Shown here piece by piece: positions 1 through 7,333 of a stretch of 9,801 bases of DNA. The stretch's first letter is position 1, and each line of letters begins with the position of its first letter. Position numbers and translations under genes: made by a program. Below the pieces are notes generated by a model. That model searched no databases, was not told the DNA's origin, and saw only the letters and a list, made by a program, of their open reading frames with translations. Source of the stretch: an uncultured Tissierellia bacterium (lineage in GTDB: Bacteria; Bacillota; Clostridia; Tissierellales; Peptoniphilaceae); assembly GCA_947278105.1 (NCBI GenBank), contig CAMYOR010000027.1:1-9801 (forward strand). Reading direction: 5' to 3'.

Positions 1-48
1 CGAGATCCTGAGATGTCTCGTGGGCTCGGAGATGTGTATAAGAGACAG
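1..48 (+). other. Illumina/Nextera library adapter left on the contig end (not genomic)
   Basis: Bases 1-6 (CGAGAT) match the last six bases of the Illumina P7 primer. Bases 7-14 (CCTGAGAT) sit exactly where the 8-base i7 index belongs and match the index I recall as Nextera N715. Bases 15-48 match the Nextera read-2 transposase adapter, ending with the 19-base Tn5 mosaic end AGATGTGTATAAGAGACAG at 30-48. The order primer end, index, adapter, mosaic end is the physical order of a finished Nextera library molecule, so chance or a natural transposon is very unlikely. Genomic sequence starts at 49. The stretch happens to be open in the frame of the downstream gene and translates to MSRGLGDVYKRQ, which must not be read as part of any protein. 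Confidence 0.98.
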
Positions 49-1716
49 AAACAAGGTGAGGAACTGGTCAAAGAAAATAATCCGGAAGAAGTCGTTCGTC
101 AAGTCCTTTCATTGAAGGAGGCCAAAACAAGGTCGGAAGAACAGATTAGCCGTCTTCATGAAAAGATGAACGCTCTCTCTTACTGGAAAAACCTGGATGT
201 TCCCGTTGAGCAGGTCAGCAAGGTTGAATCGGTAAAGGTCCGCATGGGTTCCATTTCCGTGCGCTGGCTGGAAGAAATTCGCCGGTTTGTTGCCACTGAG
301 GCTCAGGAAACATATTTGGAGGTTCTCTACTCCGATGAGAAAATTGCCAACCTTCTCCTTATGACCTATGGCCATAATCAGAAGCTGGAAAATTTCCTCC
401 ATGATATCGGCTTTGCTCCTGTCGCATTCAAAGGACAAGGTACGATTCAAGAACAGATTGCTGAAAGAGAAAATGAAATTCAGCAGGAAAAAAATAATAT
501 CGCAAAGGATATCGAACAATTAAAAGATCTGGAGAAAAACAAGCGTTCCCTATTAGAAACCGCTTACGAGCTAGAAGCTTACAGAAAGCGCCTTTCTGAG
601 TCGGAAAAGAACATGGCCCAGACCGATAAAATGTCGCTTGTGGATGGGTATGTTCCCACGGAACGTTTAGGCGAATTTGAGAATATCCTGAAAGCTCAGC
701 TTGAAGAAGGGACCTACGTATTTGAGTCCAAAGCAGCGGATGTTGACGATCCTGAGGTTCCCATTCAGCTGAAAAACAACTCTATCTTCAGCCCGTTCGA
801 AAGTATTGTCGAGACTTTCTCACTTCCACAGTATAAGGAAATGGATCCGACGCCCCTAATGGCACCCTGGTATATCCTTTTCTTCGGGATTATGATTGGC
901 GACTTTGGCTACGGCGTGATCCTTTTTATTGCCGCCACCCTGGCCCTTCATAGCCTGAAATTAAAGCCGGCGACTCGAAATTCGATGAAGTTCTTCCAGA
1001 TTTTGAGTATTCCGACCATGATTGCGGGTCTCTGCTTTGGGTCTATTTTCGGCGGCCTGATTCCTATGAAGCCCCTGATTATTGATCCGACAAAGTTCTA
1101 TATGCCCATGATTGGTTTTTCTGTTGTTGTGGGGATTGTGAACATTTTTGTTGGTTTAGCCCTTACAGCGGTCAAGAATTTCCGCTTGAACGATCCCAAA
1201 GGAGCAGTCTTTGATTCCTTCAGCTGGATTTTGCTTTTAGCGGGATTACTGGTCGGCGGCCTGGCTTCTTTTATGAAATTAGGGCCCATGGTCAAGAATA
1301 TCGGCTTTGGCATGGCCATTGTCGGCGCAGTGATGATCGTTCTATTTTCCGCAAGGGAGGAAAAGGGAGTCGGACGGTTTGCCTGGGGACTTTACAATCT
1401 CTATGGGGTTACCGGATATATTGGAGACTTTGCTTCCTATACCCGTATCACTGCCCTGGCTCTTTCCAGTGCTTTTATCGGGCTTTCCTTTAACATGATC
1501 GCCGGAATGCTTGCAAACCGTGGAATCATTGGCATGGTCTTCGCAGCCCTGCTCCTGGTTGTGCTTCACCTATTCAACCTTTTCCTGAGTGGGCTTTCCG
1601 CATACGTTCATTCCATGCGTTTAATCTATGTTGAGTTTTTTGGCAAATTTTATGAAGGCGGCGGAAAACCTTTCAAGAGGTTACGCCCCGAGGCAAAATA
1701 TATTAATTTTAATTAA
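49..1716 (+). CDS. ntpI: V/A-type Na+/H+ ATPase subunit I (a subunit), 5'-truncated
   Basis: Membrane stator subunit that carries the ion half-channels facing the rotor ring. 555 codons remain and the true start is lost beyond the contig end. Relatives of about 640-665 residues suggest roughly 90-110 codons are missing. Counting from base 49, the first 270 or so residues are charged, heptad-rich cytoplasmic domain. About seven hydrophobic segments follow, beginning at residue 271 with APWYILFFGIMIGDFGYG. The essential channel arginine is in SYTRITALAL (retained residue 466, codon 1444-1446). A second conserved arginine follows 58 residues later in HSMRLIYVEFFGKFYEGGG, near the C-terminus. E. 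hirae NtpI has two such arginines at similar spacing. The stop TAA lies 19 bases before ntpK. Any ATG upstream of base 49 is adapter sequence. Confidence 0.96.
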   Translation, partial: KQGEELVKENNPEEVVRQVLSLKEAKTRSEEQISRLHEKMNALSYWKNLDVPVEQVSKVESVKVRMGSISVRWLEEIRRFVATEAQETYLEVLYSDEKIANLLLMTYGHNQKLENFLHDIGFAPVAFKGQGTIQEQIAERENEIQQEKNNIAKDIEQLKDLEKNKRSLLETAYELEAYRKRLSESEKNMAQTDKMSLVDGYVPTERLGEFENILKAQLEEGTYVFESKAADVDDPEVPIQLKNNSIFSPFESIVETFSLPQYKEMDPTPLMAPWYILFFGIMIGDFGYGVILFIAATLALHSLKLKPATRNSMKFFQILSIPTMIAGLCFGSIFGGLIPMKPLIIDPTKFYMPMIGFSVVVGIVNIFVGLALTAVKNFRLNDPKGAVFDSFSWILLLAGLLVGGLASFMKLGPMVKNIGFGMAIVGAVMIVLFSAREEKGVGRFAWGLYNLYGVTGYIGDFASYTRITALALSSAFIGLSFNMIAGMLANRGIIGMVFAALLLVVLHLFNLFLSGLSAYVHSMRLIYVEFFGKFYEGGGKPFKRLRPEAKYINFN

Positions 1717-1735
1717 ATTAGGAGGACATTGAATT

Positions 1736-2218
1736 ATGTTTATGAAGTTACTTGCAGATCTTTTTGGGCAGCATGGCGGCATTTTATTTGCTTTAGGCGG
1801 TGCAGTTCTCGCCGTTATCCTTCCCGGAATCGGCTCCGCAGAGGGCGTCAGCCATGTTGGTCAGGGCGCAGCCCCCATCGTCATTGATGATCCGGCCAAG
1901 TTCGGTAAATCTTTGATTCTTCAGCTGCTTCCAGGTACCCAGGGTCTCTATGGCATGATCATTGGAATTATTGCGATGACAAAGTTTGCACCAGACCTGT
2001 CTTTAGATTCCGGAATTTATATTTTCCTGGCCTGCTTGCCCATCGCTGTTGTTGGTAAACTCTCTGCTCTTCACCAGTCCAAGGTTGCTTACTCCGGACT
2101 TGAGATCTTAGCAAAAAATGAATCCCAGTCGATGAAGGGTGTTATCTACGCCGTTATGGTCGAAACCTACGCCATCCTCGCTTTCATTATGTCTTTGATC
2201 TTTGTTTCCAGGGCTTAA
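1736..2218 (+). CDS. ntpK: V-type ATPase subunit K (rotor-ring proteolipid), Na+-type
   Basis: 160-residue double-hairpin proteolipid with four membrane helices that forms the rotating membrane ring. The start ATG at 1736 follows AGGAGG (1720-1725) by 10 bases. An in-frame ATG at 1742 is a weaker alternative. The ion site is complete: L65, T68, Q69 and Y72 in LLPGTQGLYG, Q114 in HQSKVAYSG, and the carboxylate E143 in MVETYAIL. These sit at a constant offset of +4 from the E. hirae NtpK sodium ligands L61, T64, Q65, Y68, Q110 and E139, which supports Na+ coupling. Only the second hairpin carries the carboxylate (E143); the first hairpin has Q69 at the equivalent place, as in other V-type rings. 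That halves the number of ions per subunit mass compared with F-type c rings. It lies second in the operon, as in E. hirae. Confidence 0.97.
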   Translation: MFMKLLADLFGQHGGILFALGGAVLAVILPGIGSAEGVSHVGQGAAPIVIDDPAKFGKSLILQLLPGTQGLYGMIIGIIAMTKFAPDLSLDSGIYIFLACLPIAVVGKLSALHQSKVAYSGLEILAKNESQSMKGVIYAVMVETYAILAFIMSLIFVSRA

Positions 2219-2254
2219 GTCCTCTAGTCAGGCGCAGGCCGAAAGGAGGATATT

Positions 2255-2800
2255 ATGTCGAATTTAGACAAAATTATAGATAATATCGTTTCTGAAGCCC
2301 GGAAAGAAGTCGACAGCTTGATTGCTCAGGCAGAAGAAAAAGCCAAGGTCAATCGAGAACAGATGCTTGAAGGGTTAAATAAGGAACTGACCAACAAAGA
2401 AGCCAGCAAAGAAACAATGGCTCTGCAAATCCAGGACCGTATCCGTACCGGAGCGGAAAGGGAAGTGCGCAACGAAGTTTTGCAGGCAAAGCAGGATACT
2501 GTAAGCCGGGCCTTTGATCTGGCAAAAAAAGAACTCATGGGGATGGACGATGCCGCCTACCAGGCGATTATCGATAAAACCCTCAGCAATCGGACCTTTG
2601 ACCCGTCGACCGTTTTGGAGATTCCATCATTCCGGACCTATACGACGGACAAAGTCACCGTAAAGAAAGTCGATGATTTAAAAAGCGGCTTCCGCATTGT
2701 CAAAGGTGGGGTCAGAGATAACTACGATTTCAATGAAGTGGTGGACTCCCTCCGCGGCTCTATGGATGCGACCGTATTGTCATTGATTGAAGAAAGGTAG
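2255..2800 (+). CDS. ntpE: V-type ATPase subunit E (peripheral stalk)
   Basis: 181-residue peripheral-stalk subunit; family members are usually about 185-200 residues. Residues 1-85 or so are an uninterrupted charged helix rich in K, E, Q and A. This is the part that pairs with the small stalk subunit (E. hirae NtpF) as a coiled coil. The C-terminal half is a compact globular domain that binds the catalytic head; its tail SLRGSMDATVLSLIEER resembles the conserved family ending. The start ATG is preceded by a strong AAAGGAGGA (2242-2250), 36 bases after the ntpK stop, the largest gap inside the operon. Assignment rests on the long helix, the family-like ending and the position between K and C. 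Sequence conservation of this subunit is low in general. Confidence 0.93.
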   Translation: MSNLDKIIDNIVSEARKEVDSLIAQAEEKAKVNREQMLEGLNKELTNKEASKETMALQIQDRIRTGAEREVRNEVLQAKQDTVSRAFDLAKKELMGMDDAAYQAIIDKTLSNRTFDPSTVLEIPSFRTYTTDKVTVKKVDDLKSGFRIVKGGVRDNYDFNEVVDSLRGSMDATVLSLIEER

Positions 2801-2806
2801 GCGGCC

Positions 2807-3832
2807 ATGGCGCAAGAATTTGCCTATGCATCCATGTATATTCGTGTCATGGAAAAAGGCTTTATAACCAGTCAGCAATGGCAGCGCCTTCTTCAGAGCC
2901 CGAATATCGGGGAGGCGGCAGCTGTTCTCCGCGAAACCCGTTACAGCGAATTTTTTGACAAGCTGGATCATCCTGAGGATTTTGAAATTGCTCTGGGCGA
3001 GGCTTTTAAAAGCCAGGCGAATGAGATTTCGGAGCTGATTGAAGATGAGCCGCTGAAGAACTTTCTTTATCTGAAATATGACCTGCACAATCTCAAGCTT
3101 CTGATCAAGCAGGAAACCCCCGTTGACGGAGAGAAGACAAAAGGGAAAAAAGCCGTGGACTATGAGCCGTTAAGGTTCCCCTTCGGTTCTCTTCCGGTCA
3201 GTCAGGTTAAGGAATGGCTCCACGTTCCCTCTTCTAATCCCGAAGGAACCCTGCTTCAAAAAGCTGTGGCCGAGGGGCGGGAAACCTGGGTAAAAACAAA
3301 AGACGCACAGGAGCTGGATTTTGTTCTGGATCGCTGGTCCTTTAAAATCATGGGTCAGCTGGCTAAAGAGAGCGAGGTCGAATTCTTTAAAGATTACGCT
3401 CAAAAGCTCACGGATGCGACCAATTTCCTATCCTTTTACCGGGCAAGAAGACAGAAGAAGACCAAGGACTTTTTCGCCCTTGTGCTTGCGGAGGGCGGAG
3501 CGATTCGTCCGGAAGAATTTATTGAACGATACCCCATGCCTGAGCCGGAAGTTGGTTCCCTTCTTCACAAGGCCGCCCTTGGCCAGGATTTTGAAAAGGC
3601 GATCGCCGATTACCAGGCGAATGGAAATATTACCGCCCTGGAAAGAGCAAAGGATAACCTAGCTCTTGCAATGGCGAAGAAGGGTTCCCGCACCCCGACT
3701 GGTCCGGAAGTTCTTTTTTGCTACTTTGTCATCTTAGAAACGGAAATTCAGAACCTGCGGATTCTCTTGAGTGGAAAACGCGTTGGCATTGAGCCCGAAG
3801 AAATTAAAGAAAGGATGAGGACCCATGTATAA
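2807..3832 (+). CDS. ntpC: V-type ATPase subunit C (d-like rotor socket)
   Basis: 341-residue soluble, mostly helical subunit that sits on the K ring and couples it to the D-F central shaft. The opening QEFAYASMYIRVMEKGFIT resembles the family N-terminus, where a Y-x-x-x-R-x-x-E pattern is common. Other family-like stretches are FLYLKYDLHNLKLLIK (about residues 86-101), where helices pack, and the C-terminal LETEIQNLRILLSGKRVGI followed by EEIKERM. The family ranges from about 320 to 380 residues. A lysine-rich insertion near residues 105-116 (GEKTKGKKAVD) looks like a surface loop. The gap from ntpE is only 6 bases. The only SD-like sequence is AAAGG (2793-2797) inside the end of ntpE, so translation is probably coupled. 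It overlaps the next gene by 8 bases. Confidence 0.94.
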   Translation: MAQEFAYASMYIRVMEKGFITSQQWQRLLQSPNIGEAAAVLRETRYSEFFDKLDHPEDFEIALGEAFKSQANEISELIEDEPLKNFLYLKYDLHNLKLLIKQETPVDGEKTKGKKAVDYEPLRFPFGSLPVSQVKEWLHVPSSNPEGTLLQKAVAEGRETWVKTKDAQELDFVLDRWSFKIMGQLAKESEVEFFKDYAQKLTDATNFLSFYRARRQKKTKDFFALVLAEGGAIRPEEFIERYPMPEPEVGSLLHKAALGQDFEKAIADYQANGNITALERAKDNLALAMAKKGSRTPTGPEVLFCYFVILETEIQNLRILLSGKRVGIEPEEIKERMRTHV

Positions 3833-4133
3833 AGTCGCAGTTATTGGTGATAAGGGATCTGTCCTGGCTTTCCGGGCAATCGGAGTCGACGTTTTTACTC
3901 CTGTTGAGGATTCGGAAATTCGAAATACGGTCGATAAGTTGGCCCGCCAGGATTATGCGGTCATCTATATGACCGAGGCCTATGCAGCTCGCGTTCCAGA
4001 CACGATCAACCAATACAAAGATAAGCCAATCCCTGCTATTGTCATGATTCCAAGCAGCCAAGGTTCTCTGGGTATGGGCATGGACAATATATCTGAGAAC
4101 GTCAAAAAAGCAGTTGGAATGGATATTTTCTAA
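3825..4133 (+). CDS. ntpG: V-type ATPase subunit F (called NtpG in E. hirae)
   Basis: 102-residue central-rotor subunit that binds subunit D inside the catalytic head; bacterial relatives are about 100-105 residues. The N-terminus MYKVAVIGDKGSVLAFRAIG carries the conserved GD-x-x-S-V-x-x-F-x-x-x-G signature of the Rossmann-like domain. It is followed by YAVIYMTEAYA and the PAIVMIPSSQGSLG loop, with an amphipathic helix at the C-terminus (ENVKKAVGMDIF). The ATG at 3825 overlaps the last 8 bases of ntpC and is preceded by AAAGGATGAGG (3810-3820) with a 4-base spacer. Naming differs between systems: this is subunit F in archaeal and Thermus nomenclature but NtpG in Enterococcus, whose NtpF is the unrelated stalk partner of E. 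Confidence 0.96.
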   Translation: MYKVAVIGDKGSVLAFRAIGVDVFTPVEDSEIRNTVDKLARQDYAVIYMTEAYAARVPDTINQYKDKPIPAIVMIPSSQGSLGMGMDNISENVKKAVGMDIF

Positions 4134-4142
4134 AGGAGGAGG
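4132..4142 (+). promoter_or_regulatory. Ribosome binding site that sets a TTG start for ntpA
   Basis: AAAGGAGGAGG directly follows the ntpG stop codon (TAA 4131-4133, overlapping by two bases). It contains two overlapping AGGAGG cores at 4134-4139 and 4137-4142. These lie 7 and 4 bases before the TTG at 4147, while they are downstream of the in-frame ATG at 4114. This placement decides the start of subunit A. Confidence 0.9.
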
Positions 4143-4146
4143 CCCA

Positions 4147-5922
4147 TTGAAACAAGGAATTATTACAAAGGTCTCTGGCCCTCTGGTGGAAGCCAAGGGC
4201 ATGGAAGACGCTAATATACAAGACGTGGTTGAGGTGTCGGATAAACACCTCATCGGCGAAATTATTGAAATGAATAAGGATGTCGCTTCGATTCAGGTCT
4301 ATGAGGAAACGACCGGTGTTGGACCTGGAGAGCCCGTGATCTCGACGGGAGCCCCGCTTTCCGTCGAACTGGGCCCTGGACTTTTGGGTCAGATCTATGA
4401 CGGAATTCAAAGACCTCTGGACGATCTGGCAAAAGCTGCCGGAGACTTCCTGGAGCGCGGAATTACCGCCCCTGCCATCGACCATAAAAAGAAGTGGGAC
4501 TTCCATCCCACCGTTGTGGTCGGAGCAGAAGTGATTGGCGGAGATATTATCGGCACTGTCCAGGAAACCGAAGTGATTGAACATCGGATCATGGTTCCTC
4601 CCCATATGAAAGGAACCATTGTCAAGATTAACGAAGGCTCCTTCACCGTGGAGGATCCTGTTGCAGTGATAAAAGTCGGCGATGGCAGGGAGCAGGAAAT
4701 CACCATGCTTCAGAAGTGGCCAGTCCGTTTGCCCCGTCCCATCACCAAAAAGCTGGATCCGGTAGCTCCTCTGGTTACCGGTCAGCGAGTCATTGATACC
4801 TTCTTCCCCGTGGCCAAAGGCGGGACCGCTTCGATTCCAGGACCTTTTGGTTCCGGGAAAACCGTTGTCCAGCACCAGTTGGCCAAGTGGGCAGACGCTC
4901 AGGTTATCGTATACATCGGCTGCGGTGAGCGTGGAAACGAGATGACCGAAGTATTAAACGAATTCCCGGAAATCATCGACCCCAATACCGGAAAATCGTT
5001 GATGCAGAAGGTTATGATGATCGCCAATACCTCGAATATGCCGGTTGCGGCCCGTGAAGCTTCTATTTATACGGGAATGACCCTGGCAGAATACTATCGA
5101 GATATGGGATATTCCGTCGCTTTGATGGCGGACTCGACCTCCCGTTGGGCGGAAGCCCTCCGTGAAATGTCCTCCCGTCTGGAGGAGATGCCTGGTGACC
5201 AGGGCTACCCGGCCTACCTGGCTTCCCGTATTGCCTCTTTCTATGAGCGTACCGGCATTGTCGAGTGCTACGGCCAGGACAATCGGACGGGCTCTCTTAC
5301 CGCAATCGGGGCCGTATCGCCTCCAGGCGGCGACCTTTCCGAGCCGGTTACCCAGTCGACCCTTCGTATCGTCAAGGTCTTCTGGGGACTGGATTATGAC
5401 CTGTCCTATGCCCGCCACTTCCCAGCGATTAACTGGTTAAAGTCCTATTCTCTTTACCAGGCGAAGATGGATGAATACTTTGATAAGAATTTAAGACCGG
5501 ACTTTTCAAAGAACCGAAGCCGGGCCATGGCCATTTTGACCGAAGAGTCCAGCCTCCAGGAAATTGTCCGTCTGGTTGGTATCGACTCCCTCTCTCCGGA
5601 GGATCAGCTGACTCTGGATACGGCAAAGTCGATTCGTGAAGATTTTCTCCAGCAGAACGCATTCGATGATATTGATACCTACTGCTCGATGGAAAAACAG
5701 TACAAGATGCTCAACAACATCCTGCGCTACCATGACTTTGGCAATGATGCACTGGACCATGGAGTTTATCTAAAAGAAATCCAGGCCATGCCGGTGCGTA
5801 ATAAAATCGTCCGTATGAGAAACGTTCCTGAGGACAATTTAGACCAGCTGGATCAGCTGCTCAGCGAAATTAAAAACGCATTCTCTCAGATGATTTCAGA
5901 GCGGGAGGTTGAAAATGCTTAA
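4147..5922 (+). CDS. ntpA: V-type ATPase catalytic subunit A
   Basis: ATP-binding and hydrolysing subunit, three copies alternating with B in the head. I start it at TTG 4147 (591 residues; E. hirae NtpA is 593), behind a very strong ribosome binding site. The resulting MKQGIITKVSGPLVEAKGM is the family N-terminus. The ATG at 4114 would add 11 residues unlike the family and overlap ntpG. From TTG the domains are: N-terminal barrel (1-70), the A-specific non-homologous insert (about 115-190), the nucleotide domain and a helical C-terminus. Walker A GPFGSGKT is at 232-239 with K238 and T239. The catalytic E261 and neighbouring R262 are in GCGERGNEM. The Walker B-like VALMADSTSRW is at 324-334. 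K238, E261 and R262 fall on the same numbers as in the E. hirae enzyme. All key residues are intact. The 3' end overlaps ntpB by 8 bases. Confidence 0.98.
   Translation: MKQGIITKVSGPLVEAKGMEDANIQDVVEVSDKHLIGEIIEMNKDVASIQVYEETTGVGPGEPVISTGAPLSVELGPGLLGQIYDGIQRPLDDLAKAAGDFLERGITAPAIDHKKKWDFHPTVVVGAEVIGGDIIGTVQETEVIEHRIMVPPHMKGTIVKINEGSFTVEDPVAVIKVGDGREQEITMLQKWPVRLPRPITKKLDPVAPLVTGQRVIDTFFPVAKGGTASIPGPFGSGKTVVQHQLAKWADAQVIVYIGCGERGNEMTEVLNEFPEIIDPNTGKSLMQKVMMIANTSNMPVAAREASIYTGMTLAEYYRDMGYSVALMADSTSRWAEALREMSSRLEEMPGDQGYPAYLASRIASFYERTGIVECYGQDNRTGSLTAIGAVSPPGGDLSEPVTQSTLRIVKVFWGLDYDLSYARHFPAINWLKSYSLYQAKMDEYFDKNLRPDFSKNRSRAMAILTEESSLQEIVRLVGIDSLSPEDQLTLDTAKSIREDFLQQNAFDDIDTYCSMEKQYKMLNNILRYHDFGNDALDHGVYLKEIQAMPVRNKIVRMRNVPEDNLDQLDQLLSEIKNAFSQMISEREVENA
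5903..5908 (+). promoter_or_regulatory. Ribosome binding site that sets the ATG start for ntpB
   Basis: GGGAGG lies within the last codons of ntpA, 6 bases before ATG 5915. The in-frame TTG at 5909 abuts it with no spacer, so it cannot be the initiating codon for this site. Confidence 0.8.
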
Positions 5923-7333
5923 AGAATATCAGACCATCCAACAGATCGCCGGCCCGATTATGTTCGTTACCGGCGTTCAAGATGCAAAATATGAGGAACT
6001 GGTAGAGATTGAACTGCAGAATGGGGAAAAGCGCCGTGGAAAGGTTTTGGAAGTTCAGGGCGACAAAACCCTGGTCCAGCTTTTTGAAGGCTCTGCGGGA
6101 ATTAACATGAAGGGAACTACCTGCCGGTTCCTAGGAAGACCTCAGGAACTGAATGTCTCTCCCGATATCATTGGCCGTGTCTTTAACGGAATGGGCGAGC
6201 CCATTGATGGGGGCCCAAAGATCATCCCGGAAAAACGTCTGGACATTAATGGTTCTGCCATTAACCCCTATGCCCGTCAGTATCCGGAGGAATTTATTCA
6301 GACAGGAGTTTCCGCCATTGACGGTCTGAACACCCTTGTTCGTGGACAGAAGCTTCCGATTTTCTCCGGAAACGGTCTGCCCCATAACCAGCTGGCTGCC
6401 CAGATTGCCCGTCAGGCGACCGTCCGCGGCTCCAATGAGAAGTTCGCCGTTGTCTTTGCGGCCATGGGAATTACCTTTGAGGAGGCCCAGTTCTTTATTA
6501 ATGACTTCACGGACACCGGAGCCATTAACCGTGCGGTCCTTTTCATTAACCTGGCGGACGACCCTACGATCGAGCGTATTTCGACTCCTCGTATAGCCCT
6601 GACCGCTGCGGAATACCTGGCCTTTGACCAGGGGATGCAGGTTCTGGTTATCATGACCGATATGACCAACTACGCAGAAGCTCTTCGTGAGGTTTCCGCG
6701 GCCCGTAAGGAAGTCCCCGGCCGCCGTGGTTACCCCGGTTACCTCTATACTGACCTTTCGCAGATCTATGAGCGTGCTGGCCGTATTAACGGCAGAGAGG
6801 GCTCGATCACCCAGATTCCTGTTCTGACCATGCCCGAAGATGATATTACCCACCCGATCCCGGACCTTACCGGTTACATCACTGAGGGGCAGATCATCCT
6901 TTCCCGTGAACTCTATAACCGCGGCATTAACCCGCCGATCAATATTCTTCCTTCCCTTTCCCGTTTGAAGGATAAGGGAATTGGCGAAGGGAAAACCCGG
7001 GCGGACCACGCCGAAACAATGAACCAGATCTATGCGGCCGTTGCCCGTGGCCGAAATGCCAAGGAACTCTCCACCATCCTTGGTGAAGCGGCCCTTTCCG
7101 ATGCGGACATTGCCTTTGCCCGCTTCTCCGACGCTTTCGATGACAAGTACGTCGACCAGGGCTTCCGGACTAACCGGTCCATCGAAGAGACTCTGGATTT
7201 AGGCTGGGAACTTTTAAAGATGCTGCCGCGTGAAGAACTCAAACGTATCCATGATGATACTCTGGAGAAGTACCTGGGTCCGGAGAAGGCAGATCAAGCC
7301 GCTAAAGGAGACGGGAAAGCCGAGGTGAAATAA
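5915..7333 (+). CDS. ntpB: V-type ATPase regulatory subunit B
   Basis: Non-catalytic partner of A; completes each catalytic site by supplying the arginine finger. Started at ATG 5915 it is 472 residues. An upstream in-frame TTG at 5909 is rejected on ribosome-binding-site spacing. MLKEYQTIQQIAGPIMFV is the family N-terminal barrel. Where A has a P-loop, B has the degenerate SGNGLPHNQLA, as expected for the non-hydrolysing subunit. The conserved VLVIMTDMTNYAEALREVS and RRGYPGYLYTDLSQIYERAG follow. The arginine finger in LPSLSRL is R350, the same number as in E. hirae NtpB. The C-terminal tail (EKADQAAKGDGKAEVK) is polar and probably disordered. The start overlaps ntpA by 8 bases and the stop overlaps the ntpD start as TAATG, so translational coupling through A-B-D is likely. 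Confidence 0.98.
   Translation: MLKEYQTIQQIAGPIMFVTGVQDAKYEELVEIELQNGEKRRGKVLEVQGDKTLVQLFEGSAGINMKGTTCRFLGRPQELNVSPDIIGRVFNGMGEPIDGGPKIIPEKRLDINGSAINPYARQYPEEFIQTGVSAIDGLNTLVRGQKLPIFSGNGLPHNQLAAQIARQATVRGSNEKFAVVFAAMGITFEEAQFFINDFTDTGAINRAVLFINLADDPTIERISTPRIALTAAEYLAFDQGMQVLVIMTDMTNYAEALREVSAARKEVPGRRGYPGYLYTDLSQIYERAGRINGREGSITQIPVLTMPEDDITHPIPDLTGYITEGQIILSRELYNRGINPPINILPSLSRLKDKGIGEGKTRADHAETMNQIYAAVARGRNAKELSTILGEAALSDADIAFARFSDAFDDKYVDQGFRTNRSIEETLDLGWELLKMLPREELKRIHDDTLEKYLGPEKADQAAKGDGKAEVK

Noticed and set aside
30..48. Tn5 mosaic end as evidence of a natural transposon
   Set aside because: The mosaic end is the hyperactive engineered sequence and is joined to Illumina adapter, index and P7 bases; there is no transposase gene or second end.
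13..48. ATG at 13 as the start of subunit I
   Set aside because: The codons before 49 are adapter. The true N-terminal portion of the protein is missing from the contig.
4102..4875. Minus-strand open frame of 257 codons opposite ntpA
   Set aside because: It lies wholly antisense to highly conserved ntpA codons (and the end of ntpG), has no recognisable domain, and is explained by codon bias of the plus-strand gene.
6131..7009. Minus-strand open frame of 292 codons opposite ntpB
   Set aside because: Antisense shadow of the conserved B subunit; the protein has no recognisable motif and the plus-strand frame is certain.
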